Origin: Chitinophaga pinensis | GTDB lineage: Bacteria; Bacteroidota; Bacteroidia; UKL13-3 | Direction of reading: 5' to 3' | Assembly: GCA_945870425.1 (NCBI GenBank) | Contig: CAMBSD010000019.1 | Span: 1-64,000, forward strand | DNA: 64,000 bases | Shown here: one piece after another, positions 55,106 through 64,000 of the stretch | Position numbering within the stretch: the first letter of the stretch is position 1 | Layout of the letters: every line of letters begins with the position of its first letter | Notes under the pieces: model-generated | The model's database searches: none | Told to the model about the DNA's origin: nothing | The model's input: only the letters and a program-made list of their open reading frames with translations | Position numbers and translations under genes: made by a program

Positions 55106-56011
55106 TTATTTGCTGTTTTCAACAGCCAAAATGAAGATGTCTTCCATACTAGGTATCACCTCATTGAAAGATAGCACTTCATTATTTTGTAAAAATTCGA
55201 ATAATGCTGTGTTAGAATTTACCCCATCATGCAATTTGATAATGGTTTCATACACACCATCAGTTTTGGAGTTGCTTTCAATCTGCTCAAATGACTGAGG
55301 AGGAATATTAAATGAGCTCTTATGAACGACAGAAAATTTGTTTTGCTTATATTTATTTTTCACTTCACTCACAGCACCATCAAGCACCACATGGGATTTA
55401 TTTATGAGGGAAATATGGTCACAAAGCTGATCTACCGAATCCATGCGGTGTGTTGAGAAAATAATGCTTGCACCATTTTTCTTTAATAGAGAAATCTCCT
55501 CCACCAACAACTGCGCATTAATAGGATCGAAACCAGAGAACGGTTCATCCAAAATAATCAATTTAGGATCATGAAGAACAGTGGCAATAAATTGCACCTT
55601 TTGCTGCATACCTTTGGAAAGTTCTTCAACCTTCTTCCCAAGCCAACCTTGTATTTCAAATTTATCTATCCAATATTTCAGTTTTTGTTTAGCTTCTCTA
55701 GTATTCAAACCTTTAAGTTCTGCAAAATATAATAACTGCTCCCCTACTTTCATTTTTTTATACAAGCCACGCTCTTCGGGCAAATAACCCATATTAAAAA
55801 TATGCTTGGGTTGTAACAGCTCTCCTCCAAATCGCACCTCACCCGAATCGGCTTGTACTATTTGTGTTAATATGCGTATCAGTGATGTTTTACCTGCACC
55901 GTTTGGACCTAATAAGCCAAATATGCTTTGCTCAGGTATTTCAATACTAACATCATGTAAAGCAACATGATTGGTATAGGATTTATGGATATTCTTAGCC
56001 GTTAATATCAT
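55106..56011 (-). CDS. ABC transporter ATPase, NatA type
   Basis: 301 residues. Walker A GPNGAGKTS, signature LSKGMQQKVQ, Walker B LIILDEPFSGFDP, and a C-terminal DUF4162-like domain (residues 215-301). Usually paired with an ABC-2 permease next door; none is here, but a NatB-like permease without an ATPase is at 8075-9400. A TATATTCG box lies about 25 bases upstream. Confidence 0.88.
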   Translation of the reverse strand: MILTAKNIHKSYTNHVALHDVSIEIPEQSIFGLLGPNGAGKTSLIRILTQIVQADSGEVRFGGELLQPKHIFNMGYLPEERGLYKKMKVGEQLLYFAELKGLNTREAKQKLKYWIDKFEIQGWLGKKVEELSKGMQQKVQFIATVLHDPKLIILDEPFSGFDPINAQLLVEEISLLKKNGASIIFSTHRMDSVDQLCDHISLINKSHVVLDGAVSEVKNKYKQNKFSVVHKSSFNIPPQSFEQIESNSKTDGVYETIIKLHDGVNSNTALFEFLQNNEVLSFNEVIPSMEDIFILAVENSK

Positions 56012-56098
56012 GAATGAGGATATTTATCGGACGAATATAATTTTTAAACCCGTACATACACAAATAATTAAGTGTACTATTTCTTAAAAAAACTGACC

Positions 56099-56127
56099 TT
56101 GTAAAATCAGCTAAACATTTATATTTA
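56099..56127 (+). promoter_or_regulatory. Putative promoter of mlaE-mlaF
   Basis: CTTG (TTG at 56099-56101), 18 bases, TATATTTA (56120-56127), 10 bases before the ATG. Confidence 0.4.
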
Positions 56128-56137
56128 CAACCGAATT

Positions 56138-56881
56138 ATGAGATTTTTTCAACACTTTGGGGGGTACATATTGTTTCTAAGTACCGTATTCAGCAAGCCT
56201 GAAAAATGGAAAATACTTTGGAAACAAATCATTATTGAGGCCAATAATATTGGCGTAGGTTCATTTAACATTATATCACTTATTTCTGGTTTTACAGGTG
56301 CTGTATCTACCATTCAAATTGGCTACCAATTGGTAAGTGGATTGGTTCCCGAATACCTTATTGGTAGGATTGTACGCGATTCTAATATTCTAGAATTCTC
56401 ACCTACCATCACTTGTTTGGTATTGGCGGGCAAAGTAGGTTCAAATATTTCATCAGAAATAGGCACCATGAAAGTAACAGAGCAAGTGGATGCATTGGAA
56501 ATAATGGGTGTTAATTCTTCAAGCTATGTGGCTTTGGCCAAAATCATTGCAGGTTTTTTTACCATACCCGCTTTGGTGGTATATGCCATGATGTTAAGTT
56601 TATTGGGGGGTGCTGTTTCAGGGCATTTGTCTGGTATTATCAGTGTTGATTTTTTTGTTAAAGGTTTGCGCTCCGATTTTGAAACATATTCGGTTATCTT
56701 CTGTATGGTAAAAGCATTCACATTTGCTTTTTTAATTACTTCGGTATCATCCTACCAAGGATATCGTACAGAAGGGGGAGCTTTAGAAGTAGGTGAAAGC
56801 AGTACCAAAGCGGTAGTCTATAGCTGTATGGCTATTATTTTCTTCGATTATATTATTTCACAATTAATGCTTTTTAGATAG
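56138..56881 (+). CDS. mlaE: MlaE-type lipid-transport permease
   Basis: 247 residues, five or six membrane helices. GFTGAVSTIQIGYQLVSG, IVRDSNILEFSPTITCLVLA, GKVGSNISSEIGTMKVTEQV and DALEIMGV are the MlaE/DUF140 hallmark. With MlaF it forms the inner-membrane core of the Mla phospholipid transport system. Only 1 base separates it from mlaF. Confidence 0.93.
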   Translation: MRFFQHFGGYILFLSTVFSKPEKWKILWKQIIIEANNIGVGSFNIISLISGFTGAVSTIQIGYQLVSGLVPEYLIGRIVRDSNILEFSPTITCLVLAGKVGSNISSEIGTMKVTEQVDALEIMGVNSSSYVALAKIIAGFFTIPALVVYAMMLSLLGGAVSGHLSGIISVDFFVKGLRSDFETYSVIFCMVKAFTFAFLITSVSSYQGYRTEGGALEVGESSTKAVVYSCMAIIFFDYIISQLMLFR

Positions 56882-56882
56882 G

Positions 56883-57611
56883 ATGATTGAAGTAAGAAAC
56901 ATCAACAAAACATTTGGCGAAAAGCATGTATTGAAAAACATCAGTGCCAGTTTCGAAAAAGGAAAATGCAATTTTATTATTGGTGCCAGTGGTGGTGGAA
57001 AATCTGTATTAATGAAGTGTATGGTGGGATTACTCACCCCTGAATCAGGTGAAATAACCTTTGATAAGCGCGACTTTGTAAGCATGGATTATTATCAAAA
57101 AAAGGAAGTAAGGAAAGAAATAGGTATGCTTTTTCAAGGCACTGCCTTGTTCGACTCATTGAATGTAGAGGACAATGTGGCCTTCCCTTTGCGTATGTTC
57201 ACCGATTGGTCAGAAGAGCAAATTATTGAGCGTGTTAATTTTTGTTTAAGCCGCGTTAATTTAACCAATTCCAATAAACTCTTCCCTTCTAATATTAGTG
57301 GCGGGCAAAAGAAACGTGTGGGAATTGCCAGGGCCATCGCACTTCAACCCAAATATTTATTCTGCGATGAACCAAATTCAGGTCTAGATCCTTTAACATC
57401 AAGGGTTATAGACTATTTAATTAAAGAAATTACCGAGGAATACGATATCACTACCATCATTAATACCCACGATATGAAGAGCTTATTTGAAATTGGAGAT
57501 AATATTGCCTTTATCTACCAAGGTCAAAAATGGTGGGAAGGAAACAAAGAGCGAATTAGAGATTCGGGAAATGAAGAGTTTTTAACTTTTATGAAAGCTA
57601 GTGAGTTTTAA
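56883..57611 (+). CDS. mlaF: MlaF-type lipid-transport ATPase
   Basis: 242 residues. Walker A GASGGGKSV, Q-loop MLFQGTALFDSL, signature ISGGQKKRVG, Walker B LFCDEPNSGLDP, switch NTHDMKS. GGGKSVL is the Mla-type variation of Walker A. The MCE protein MlaD that normally follows is absent; a cytochrome-like lipoprotein follows instead. Confidence 0.93.
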   Translation: MIEVRNINKTFGEKHVLKNISASFEKGKCNFIIGASGGGKSVLMKCMVGLLTPESGEITFDKRDFVSMDYYQKKEVRKEIGMLFQGTALFDSLNVEDNVAFPLRMFTDWSEEQIIERVNFCLSRVNLTNSNKLFPSNISGGQKKRVGIARAIALQPKYLFCDEPNSGLDPLTSRVIDYLIKEITEEYDITTIINTHDMKSLFEIGDNIAFIYQGQKWWEGNKERIRDSGNEEFLTFMKASEF

Positions 57612-57695
57612 TCTCAATTAATTAAAATTTCATACCAATTCATAAAATATTAGACAATATTGTCTTCAATAAAAATTGAAGAGTATTTAAATAAT

Positions 57696-58052
57696 ATGAA
57701 CAAAATAAAAATAATAGTTATTGTAATACTAGGACTAAATTTTAGTGCCTGCTATTATGATAAAGAAGAAACATTGTATCCTAACAATTTTGTAAAGTTG
57801 TCTGATACTAGCACAGTCAGTTATATCTCACTTGTAAAACCTTTGATTGATAGTAAATGTGCGACTAGTGGATGTCACGATGCAAGTGCATCGGGGAATG
57901 TGAAGCTTACAAACTACACTGAAGTTTTTGCGAAAAAAGACAGGATTAAAGCGAGAGCTATAGACAAAAAAGATATGCCTTCTTCTGGATTAAGTTCATC
58001 AAATATCAGTATTTTACAGAGATGGTTAGACCAAGGTGCAAAAAACAATTAA
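57696..58052 (+). CDS. Cytochrome c-like lipoprotein
   Basis: 118 residues from ATG at 57696. Signal peptide with lipobox (VIVILGLNFSAC, Cys20). SKCATSGCHDASASGN contains a C-X4-CH motif, the style of bacteroidotal cytochrome-like domains, and KKDMPSSGLS supplies a possible Met ligand; IQRWLDQGAKNN-like end is the usual helix. Heme attachment by this CX4CH form is expected but unverified. First of three genes with DUF5777 and YceI. Confidence 0.75.
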   Translation: MNKIKIIVIVILGLNFSACYYDKEETLYPNNFVKLSDTSTVSYISLVKPLIDSKCATSGCHDASASGNVKLTNYTEVFAKKDRIKARAIDKKDMPSSGLSSSNISILQRWLDQGAKNN

Positions 58053-58061
58053 GAATAAAAG

Positions 58062-58967
58062 ATGAAAAAAATAATATTTACACTAAGCTTTATATTGATT
58101 TCATTGATAGTAAGTGCGCAAGATGACTTGCTTAATATGCTTAACAGCGAACAACCTAAAAAACCCATTCCTGTTTTTGCTACATTCAAAGCCACTCGAT
58201 TAATTACCATGCAAAGCAATGAAACAGTAGCAAAAAAACATTTGAATTTTGTAATTTTACATCGTTTTGGTGAAGTAAATAAAGGTGCTTATGAATTATG
58301 GGGCATGGATCAAGCTTATATGCGTTTGGCATTTGACTATGGCCTAACAGACAATATACAAATTGGAATAGGTCGAAGTAGCCCCAGCAAAGTATATGAT
58401 GGCAATGTGAAATGGAAAATCATTAAACAAGCTTTAGGTGGCTCTCCTATTGGGATTACTTATTATGGCAATATGGCCTTAAACACAAGTGAATTTTCTG
58501 ATAAAACTATCGATAATTATTTTACATCTAGGCTAACCTATTTTAATCAAATCTTATTTACAAAGAAATTCAATGATGCATTCTCGGTTTTATTGGCCCC
58601 TAGTATGGTGCATAAAAACTTGGTTACTTATAATAAAGACGCAAACACAATATTTTCAGTTGGTGTGGGGGCATCCGTAAAAATAACAAGAAGCACTCGT
58701 TTCAACATTGAATACTATCCAAGATTGAATGGAAGAGATGATTTTTTGGATGTCGCAAAAACTCAAAGTACTTATGATTATCTTGGCCTAGGATTTGATA
58801 TAGAAACCGGTGGACACGTTTTCCAAATGATGTTTTGCAATGCTACGGGCATGTATGAGCAAGCTGCTATTGCGCAAACTACAACCACATGGAGTGATAT
58901 GGGCATAAGATTAGGGTTTAACCTATCTCGTACCTTTTCAATGGGCAGTTCAAAAGATAAAAAATAG
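58062..58967 (+). CDS. DUF5777 family beta-barrel protein
   Basis: 301 residues with signal peptide (IIFTLSFILISLIVSAQ). Repeated amphipathic strands (MRLAFDYGLTDNIQIGIGRS, YYPRLNG, MGIRLGFNLSRTF) fit an outer-membrane barrel. DUF5777 proteins are found next to YceI and c-type cytochrome genes in Bacteroidota, as here. Function unknown. Confidence 0.8.
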   Translation: MKKIIFTLSFILISLIVSAQDDLLNMLNSEQPKKPIPVFATFKATRLITMQSNETVAKKHLNFVILHRFGEVNKGAYELWGMDQAYMRLAFDYGLTDNIQIGIGRSSPSKVYDGNVKWKIIKQALGGSPIGITYYGNMALNTSEFSDKTIDNYFTSRLTYFNQILFTKKFNDAFSVLLAPSMVHKNLVTYNKDANTIFSVGVGASVKITRSTRFNIEYYPRLNGRDDFLDVAKTQSTYDYLGLGFDIETGGHVFQMMFCNATGMYEQAAIAQTTTTWSDMGIRLGFNLSRTFSMGSSKDKK

Positions 58968-58988
58968 TAACCATTAAATAAAAGTAAG

Positions 58989-59531
58989 ATGAAAAAGTCA
59001 ATCACATTAGCACTAGCTATGGTAATCGGAATGTTTGCCCAAGCACAATTGTTTTCAACCCAAACAGGCAAAGTGGGCTTCTTCTCCAAAACACCTATCG
59101 AAGATATTGATGGAACCAGTCTCAGTGTTTTAGCCGTTTTGAATGCCGCTAAGAATGAAATGGCTATTATCATTACCAATACTACCTTTAGTTTTCCTAA
59201 CAAATTAATGGAGGAACATTTTAATGAAAAGTATATGCAAAGTGATAAGTTCCCAACCAGCACCTTCAAAGGTAAAATAAACGAAGTAGTAGATTTATCA
59301 AAAGATGGGGAGTATAAAGTAACTGTTACTGGTAAACTCAACATACATGGTGTAGAAGTTGAAAGAACCATACCTGGAAACATCACTGTTAAAAATGGGG
59401 AAATAAGATTGGTTTCTAACTTCCCTGTAAAAAATGCAGATCATAAAATTCAAATACCTAAATTGGTTGTATCTAAAATTGCAGAAACCTTAGACGTGAG
59501 TGCAGATATTATTTTACTGCCAAAGAAATAA
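58989..59531 (+). CDS. YceI family protein
   Basis: 180 residues, signal peptide (KKSITLALAMVIGMFAQAQ) then the lipocalin-like YceI fold (FPTSTFKGKINEVVDL, KVTVTGKLNIHGVEVERTIP). YceI proteins bind isoprenoids in the periplasm. Same operon as the preceding two genes; strong terminator follows. Confidence 0.88.
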   Translation: MKKSITLALAMVIGMFAQAQLFSTQTGKVGFFSKTPIEDIDGTSLSVLAVLNAAKNEMAIIITNTTFSFPNKLMEEHFNEKYMQSDKFPTSTFKGKINEVVDLSKDGEYKVTVTGKLNIHGVEVERTIPGNITVKNGEIRLVSNFPVKNADHKIQIPKLVVSKIAETLDVSADIILLPKK

Positions 59532-59546
59532 TAAATTATACTTTTA

Positions 59547-59587
59547 AAAAAAGGCCCTCATTGAATTGCAGTAAGGGCTTTTTTTTG
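59547..59587 (+). terminator. Terminator of the cytochrome/DUF5777/YceI operon
   Basis: AAAGGCCCT and AAGGGCTTTTTTTT form a stem with a 15-base loop, followed by T. Lies 16 bases after the YceI stop. Confidence 0.85.
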
Positions 59588-59588
59588 A

Positions 59589-60160
59589 TTAGAATAATAA
59601 GTATCCAACTTTTAGACCCACATTTGGGCTCCATCCACTAAAAGCATAGCTCCAATAAAAGGTATCATATTTTCTGTATAAATGAAAATTTTCACTAGTC
59701 GATGCTTGTATATATGCCAAGCCTACCCAAAAATTTAAAAGGACTCTTCTGTATTTTTGGGTGATTCCTATACTGGTGCTATAGTTCATTTGACTGGATT
59801 TGGCGCTAATTTCACCCAAACGGTATTCATAAAATTGAAGGCCATCATCTGTGTAAGAAAAATAGCTATAATCATTCAATTTAAAATCATAAGTATTATA
59901 GGTTGCTTCAAATCCTACGTAATAATCTTTTAAATCGTTATGAAGAAAATAATATTTGGCACCAAAATGATAACCATTTCCAATAATTTTATCATTAAAC
60001 CTTTTACTTTGGAAAGCATAGCTTATGCTTGATTTTGCAACCGATTCACTTCCTGATGAATTTACAAAACCAATATAGATTTGTCCACCTTCATGTATAG
60101 GAATATTAATAGCATTGCCATTAATCCTACATATTAAATTTTTTCAATCTTAATTTTCAT
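59589..60160 (-). pseudogene. Decayed outer-membrane beta-barrel gene
   Basis: The minus frame is open from 60143 to 59589 (184 codons) and reads as a beta barrel: ICRINGNAINIPIHEGGQIY, GYHFGAKYYF, then the terminal VGLKVGYLLF. It has no start codon and begins directly after a TGA. An ATG at 60160 reads MKIKIEKI then stop, in another frame, and a perfect -7 box TACGTTTG stands at 60186-60179. So promoter and first codons remain but the reading frame and signal peptide are lost, probably by deletion plus frameshift near 60135-60145. Confidence 0.7.
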
Positions 60161-60178
60161 TAGGCTTTTTAATCTAAA

Positions 60179-60186
60179 CAAACGTA
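60179..60186 (-). promoter_or_regulatory. -7 box of the decayed barrel gene
   Basis: Perfect TACGTTTG on the minus strand, 18 bases before the orphan ATG at 60160. Confidence 0.4.
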
Positions 60187-60582
60187 GATGGCTTTTATCC
60201 ATACTAAAACAAGGTAATGTAAAAAGAAAACTATTCAATAAATAATGACAAACCCATAATGAGGTATTCTTTAGCACACAAGAAATTCTATTTCTAAGTT
60301 ATCGTTTTAATATTTACTATTAACAAGAGAATTTTTCTACATTCAAAATACTGAAAATCAAAATAAAAGAGAACAACATAATCTTACCCACACCCCTATT
60401 TTTTTCTTTCATCAAAATCGCATATTTTGCAAGCCATAATCAAATGCTTATCCATTCATGTTGAGAGGTATAGGCGAAAATTTGTAACAGCCCGCTTTGC
60501 GCTAATAGCAATGTATAAGATTTGGATGATACCAAATATGCTCCCTCAGAAAGGAGATAAGGCTCATTAATAATATAAAAAG
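60187..60582. other. Intergenic region upstream of lpxD
   Basis: About 400 A/T-rich bases with no gene. GAAAGGAGATAAGG at about 60549-60562 resembles a Shine-Dalgarno sequence but lies about 20 bases from the lpxD ATG, too far for the usual spacing. A TATTTTGC box near 60421-60430 might be the promoter. Confidence 0.35.
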
Positions 60583-61623
60583 ATGCAAATTACAGTAAAA
60601 GACTTAAGCATACTTCTTAATGGAGAAGTTGTTGGAAATCCAGATGCCATTTTAAGCACAGTGGCAAAAATTGAAGAAGGTAAACCAGAAGCCCTTTCTT
60701 TCTTAGCCAATCCCAAATACGAAAGCTATATTTACACAACAGGCTCAACGGCAGTTTTGGTTAACAAAACATTTGAACCAAGTCAGGAACTTACAACAAC
60801 GCTTATCAAAGTGGATGATGCCTACTCGGCTTTTACTTTTTTATTAGAACAATTTGCTGCTGCAGCAACGCAAAAAACTGGCATTGAACCAGGATCTTAC
60901 ATTTCAGATAATAGTAATGTTGGAACTAATGTGTACGTGGCCTCAACAGCCTATATAGCTGATGGGGCAAGTGTAGGTAATAATACGAAAATTTACCCTC
61001 AAGTTTTTGTTGGAGACAATGCTAAAATAGGTAACAATTGTGTCCTTTTTGCCGGGGTGAAAATTTATAATGATTGTCTAATTGGAGACAATTGCATTAT
61101 TCATGCAGGTACCGTTATAGGTAGTGATGGATTTGGTTTTGCACCTCAAGCAGACAGGTCATACAAAAAAATACCTCAAACGGGTAATGTGATAGTAGAA
61201 AACGATGTAGAGATTGGATCTAATTGCAGCATCGACAGGGCCACTATGGGTAGCACCATTATTCGCAAGGGTGTTAAATTAGACAATTTGATACAAATCG
61301 CACATAATGTAGAAATCGGAGAACATACGGTTATTGCTGGACAAACCGGCATTGCAGGAAGTACCAAAATTGGCAAGCATTGTATCATAGCCGGTCAAGT
61401 GGGTGTTGTTGGACATATTACCGTTGCGGATGGCACTACTATAGGAGCTCAAAGTGGGATAAATTCGACTATCAAAGCTGAAAACCAAAAATGGTTTGGC
61501 TCACCAGCTTTTGAATATAGCGATTCACTCAAATCAAGTGTGATTTACCGCAAATTACCTGACATGATGAAGCGCTTGCAAGAGTTGGAAAAGAAGTTGG
61601 CTGAGTTAGAAAAGAATAAGTAA
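60583..61623 (+). CDS. lpxD: UDP-3-O-(3-hydroxyacyl)glucosamine N-acyltransferase
   Basis: 346 residues. N-terminal uridine-binding domain ([19 protein letters not shown]), a left-handed beta helix of hexapeptide repeats about 105-300, catalytic His in [12 protein letters not shown], and a C-terminal helix. Third step of lipid A synthesis. Start of the lpxD, lpxC-fabZ, lpxA cluster. Confidence 0.96.
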   Translation: MQITVKDLSILLNGEVVGNPDAILSTVAKIEEGKPEALSFLANPKYESYIYTTGSTAVLVNKTFEPSQELTTTLIKVDDAYSAFTFLLEQFAAAATQKTGIEPGSYISDNSNVGTNVYVASTAYIADGASVGNNTKIYPQVFVGDNAKIGNNCVLFAGVKIYNDCLIGDNCIIHAGTVIGSDGFGFAPQADRSYKKIPQTGNVIVENDVEIGSNCSIDRATMGSTIIRKGVKLDNLIQIAHNVEIGEHTVIAGQTGIAGSTKIGKHCIIAGQVGVVGHITVADGTTIGAQSGINSTIKAENQKWFGSPAFEYSDSLKSSVIYRKLPDMMKRLQELEKKLAELEKNK

Positions 61624-61682
61624 GAATTATAAATTAGGAATTGAAGTAATAAAAGACTTCCATTCTCATATCAAAAAATAGA

Positions 61683-63071
61683 ATGAAACAAACGACCATA
61701 AAAAAATCAGTAGAAGTTAATGGTGTAGGATTGCACACTGGACAGAATGTAACTATGATATTTAATCCTGCTGCCGATAACCACGGAATTAAATTTCAAC
61801 GTGTAGATTTACCAGGTCAACCCATTATTGATGCTGATGTTGACAATGTTACTGACCTTTCTAGAGGAACAACCTTAGAGCAAAACGGAGGTAAGGTAGC
61901 CACAGTTGAACATACCATGGCAGCCCTTGCTGCATTGGAAATAGACAACTGTCTTATTCATATCAATGCGGACGAAACCCCTATTATGGATGGAAGTTCA
62001 ATATTCTTTTTTAATGCATTGAAAGATGCAGGAATTAAAGAACTAACTGCTGAACGAGAGTATTTCTCTATCCCACAAAACATATATTATACCGAAGATG
62101 AGCGTGAGGTAGAAATGATAGCTATGCCTTTAGACGACTATCGTTTAACAGTAATGGTAGATTACAATTCACCTGTATTGGGAAGCCAACATGCATCAAT
62201 TACTAGTTTAAAAGAGTTTGAATCAGAGATTGCTTCTTGCCGAACATTCTGTTTCTTACATGAGTTAGAAATGTTATACAATAACAACCTTATCAGAGGT
62301 GGGGATTTAAATAATGCCATCGTCATTGTTGATAGGGTTATTAAAGATGATGAGTTAGATCATTTGGCAAAAATGTTTAACAAGCCAAAAGTAGAGGTAA
62401 AAAAAGAAGGTATATTAAACAATGTTGAATTGCGTTTTCATAACGAACCTGCTCGTCACAAACTGCTTGATTTAATTGGCGATTTAGCCTTGATAGGTAC
62501 TCCAATCAAAGCTCAAATTATGGCAGCAAGACCGGGTCATGCAGCTAATGTGGCCTTTGGCAAAAAGATAAAAGCTTTAATCAAAAAAACACGTAGCCAG
62601 GTTAATGTTCCAAAATACGATCCTAACAAAACGCCATTATACAACATACAAGATGTAGCTAAAATGTTGCCGCATCGTAGTCCGTTTTTATTGGTTGATA
62701 AAGTACTTGAAATGGGTAAGAATCATTTGGTGGCTGTGAAAAACGTTACCTTCAATGAGCCTTTCTTCCCAGGACATTTCCCCAATAACCCAGTGATGCC
62801 GGGTGTTTTAATCATAGAAGCGATGGCACAAGCGGGTGGAGTTTTGGTATTAAGTCAGGTAGAAGACCCTGAAAACTACAATACCTATTTCATGAAAATT
62901 GACAATGCCAAATTTAAAGAAAAAGTGGTTCCAGGTGATACTTTGGTGTTCAGATTGGATTTAACTTCTCCTATCAGACGGGGTGTTTGTATCATGAAAG
63001 GCTCTGCATTTGTGGGCGAAAAATTGGTATGCGAAGCTGAGTTAATGGCTCAAGTAGCCAAAAAGAGTTAA
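61683..63071 (+). CDS. lpxC/fabZ: LpxC-FabZ bifunctional fusion
   Basis: 462 residues. LpxC part about 1-305 with zinc ligands in [11 protein letters not shown] and [15 protein letters not shown]; FabZ part about 315-462 with [17 protein letters not shown] and catalytic Glu in [18 protein letters not shown]. Deacetylase of lipid A plus 3-hydroxyacyl-ACP dehydratase of fatty acid synthesis in one chain; the fusion is a known trait of Bacteroidota. 59 bases after lpxD. Confidence 0.97.
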   Translation: MKQTTIKKSVEVNGVGLHTGQNVTMIFNPAADNHGIKFQRVDLPGQPIIDADVDNVTDLSRGTTLEQNGGKVATVEHTMAALAALEIDNCLIHINADETPIMDGSSIFFFNALKDAGIKELTAEREYFSIPQNIYYTEDEREVEMIAMPLDDYRLTVMVDYNSPVLGSQHASITSLKEFESEIASCRTFCFLHELEMLYNNNLIRGGDLNNAIVIVDRVIKDDELDHLAKMFNKPKVEVKKEGILNNVELRFHNEPARHKLLDLIGDLALIGTPIKAQIMAARPGHAANVAFGKKIKALIKKTRSQVNVPKYDPNKTPLYNIQDVAKMLPHRSPFLLVDKVLEMGKNHLVAVKNVTFNEPFFPGHFPNNPVMPGVLIIEAMAQAGGVLVLSQVEDPENYNTYFMKIDNAKFKEKVVPGDTLVFRLDLTSPIRRGVCIMKGSAFVGEKLVCEAELMAQVAKKS

Positions 63072-63174
63072 TCTGTTGAGTTTTTATTTTATTTTAACCT
63101 TTCATTATTTTTAAATTAAATATAACAGCATAATTATATTCATTCAGCATACAGAACAATACAAATAATAAAGA

Positions 63175-63957
63175 ATGATTTCAAATTTATCATACATACA
63201 TCCGGAAGCTAGATTAGATAAAAATGTGAGCGTTGATCCATTCACTGCCATATACAACAATGTAGAGATAGGAGAAGGCACTTGGATTGGTTCAAATGTT
63301 ACTATATACTCTGGTGCTCGCATTGGAAAAAACTGCAAAATATACCCAGGCGCTGTGATTTCTGCTGTTCCGCAAGATTTAAAATTTGATGGCGAAGAGA
63401 CTTTTGTGATAGTGGGAGATAATACCACTATTCGCGAATGTGTCACCTTAAATAGAGGTACTAAAGACAAATTTAAAACAGAAGTTGGTAACAATTGTCT
63501 CTTAATGGCTTACGTCCACCTTGCCCATGATTGCATTATTGGCAATGGAGTAATTATAGCCAATGGGGTTCAGGTGGCAGGTCATGTAACTATTGACAAT
63601 TATGCTCGTATCGGTGGACTTTCAGCCATACATCAATTTGTAAAAATTGGTAAAAACGTGATGATAGAAGGTGGTAGTATGGTTACCAAAGACGTTCCTC
63701 ATTTTGTAAAAGCAGGTCGTTATCCTCTAAGTTATGAAGGCTTAAATTCAATTGGCTTGCATCGCGCAGGCTATTCAAATGAAACCATAAACGAAATTCA
63801 AGATATATACCGCATTGTTTTTATTCATAACAAAAATGTAAGCAAAGGGGTAAGTATTGTTGAAGAAACCATGCCACCGTCAGATGTGAGAGATGATATC
63901 ATTCGCTTCATTCGTTCCTCAGAAAGAGGAATCATGAAGGGTTATAGCAAAAAATAA
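63175..63957 (+). CDS. lpxA: UDP-N-acetylglucosamine acyltransferase
   Basis: 260 residues. Hexapeptide-repeat beta helix with catalytic His in VHLAHDCIIGNG, and the LpxA-specific IHQFVKIGKNVMIEGGS and YEGLNSIGLHRAGYS. First acylation of UDP-GlcNAc in lipid A synthesis. Last complete gene of the cluster. Confidence 0.96.
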   Translation: MISNLSYIHPEARLDKNVSVDPFTAIYNNVEIGEGTWIGSNVTIYSGARIGKNCKIYPGAVISAVPQDLKFDGEETFVIVGDNTTIRECVTLNRGTKDKFKTEVGNNCLLMAYVHLAHDCIIGNGVIIANGVQVAGHVTIDNYARIGGLSAIHQFVKIGKNVMIEGGSMVTKDVPHFVKAGRYPLSYEGLNSIGLHRAGYSNETINEIQDIYRIVFIHNKNVSKGVSIVEETMPPSDVRDDIIRFIRSSERGIMKGYSKK

Positions 63958-63967
63958 ATATACCCAT

Positions 63968-64000
63968 TTGAAAATTAAACTCGCAGATATTGGCAAAAAA
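63968..64000 (+). CDS. Start of a further gene, possibly an ABC ATPase
   Basis: TTG at 63968 opens a frame that reads MKIKLADIGKK to the window edge. This resembles the first strand of small ABC ATPases found after lpxA in Bacteroidota. Only 11 codons are visible, so this is a guess. Confidence 0.3.
   Translation, partial: MKIKLADIGKK

Noticed and set aside
60549-60562. Shine-Dalgarno site of lpxD
   Set aside because: The AGGAG word lies about 20 bases from the ATG, and other genes in the window do not use such sites.

Overview
The window comes from a low-GC member of the Bacteroidota. Pointers are an LpxC-FabZ fusion, two or more secreted proteins (one with a type IX secretion C-terminal sorting domain), many CarboxypepD_reg-like and outer-membrane beta-barrel proteins, absence of clear Shine-Dalgarno sequences, and promoters with a TAnnTTTG -7 box. 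I cannot place it to genus. Nothing resembles a prophage, plasmid, integron, CRISPR array, rRNA or tRNA cluster; most of it is core chromosome.

Layout. 1-2.6 kb: a truncated surface LamG protein behind a structured leader, a block of short palindromes, and a CBS-type PLP enzyme. 2.7-10.7 kb: a pRiA4b ORF-3-like protein, a DEDDh exonuclease, a seven-unit 80-bp repeat array with a GxxExxY nuclease-like gene embedded in it, an ABC exporter, an esterase, an ABC-2 permease and an MFS transporter. 11.2-19.1 kb: mutS, a pentapeptide-repeat protein, a three-gene operon (sigma-54 activator, lone receiver, sugar transferase with a pseudo-receiver), thiolase. 19.5-27.6 kb: PabC-like lyase, CDGSH protein plus VIT transporter, Nudix and pyrE divergent, plsC-gatC, a LolD/MacB-type ATPase, then DUF58, Xre-RES toxin-antitoxin and ispE in series, and trxA. 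27.7-37.7 kb: dnaE, an FAD oxidoreductase, two paralogous 258-residue exported proteins, a UbiA-like membrane protein, an rRNA methyltransferase. 37.8-41.2 kb: the thrS-infC-rpmI-rplT translation operon. 41.4-51.4 kb: a T9SS cargo protein, recN, lepA-DUF1569-folD, DUF3109 and rlmN divergent, a small lipoprotein and a Lys/Ala-rich histone-like protein. 51.9-59.5 kb: cinA, 2-oxoacid dehydrogenase E2, NatA-type ATPase, MlaE-MlaF, and a cytochrome-like lipoprotein/DUF5777/YceI trio. 59.6-64 kb: a decayed beta-barrel gene and the lipid A genes lpxD, lpxC-fabZ, lpxA, followed by the first codons of another gene.

The most interesting items are (i) the GxxExxY gene sitting at the centre of a mirror-symmetric array of near-palindromic units, each carrying six CTTAG/CTAAG pentamers at helical spacing; (ii) the operon in which a sugar transferase carries a receiver domain that has lost its phospho-acceptor, next to a genuine receiver and a sigma-54 activator; (iii) a riboswitch-like attenuator architecture ahead of the LamG gene; and (iv) repeated cases where a -7 promoter box lies 4-10 bases from the start codon, implying leaderless mRNAs. 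All functions are assigned by reading motifs; no database search was run.
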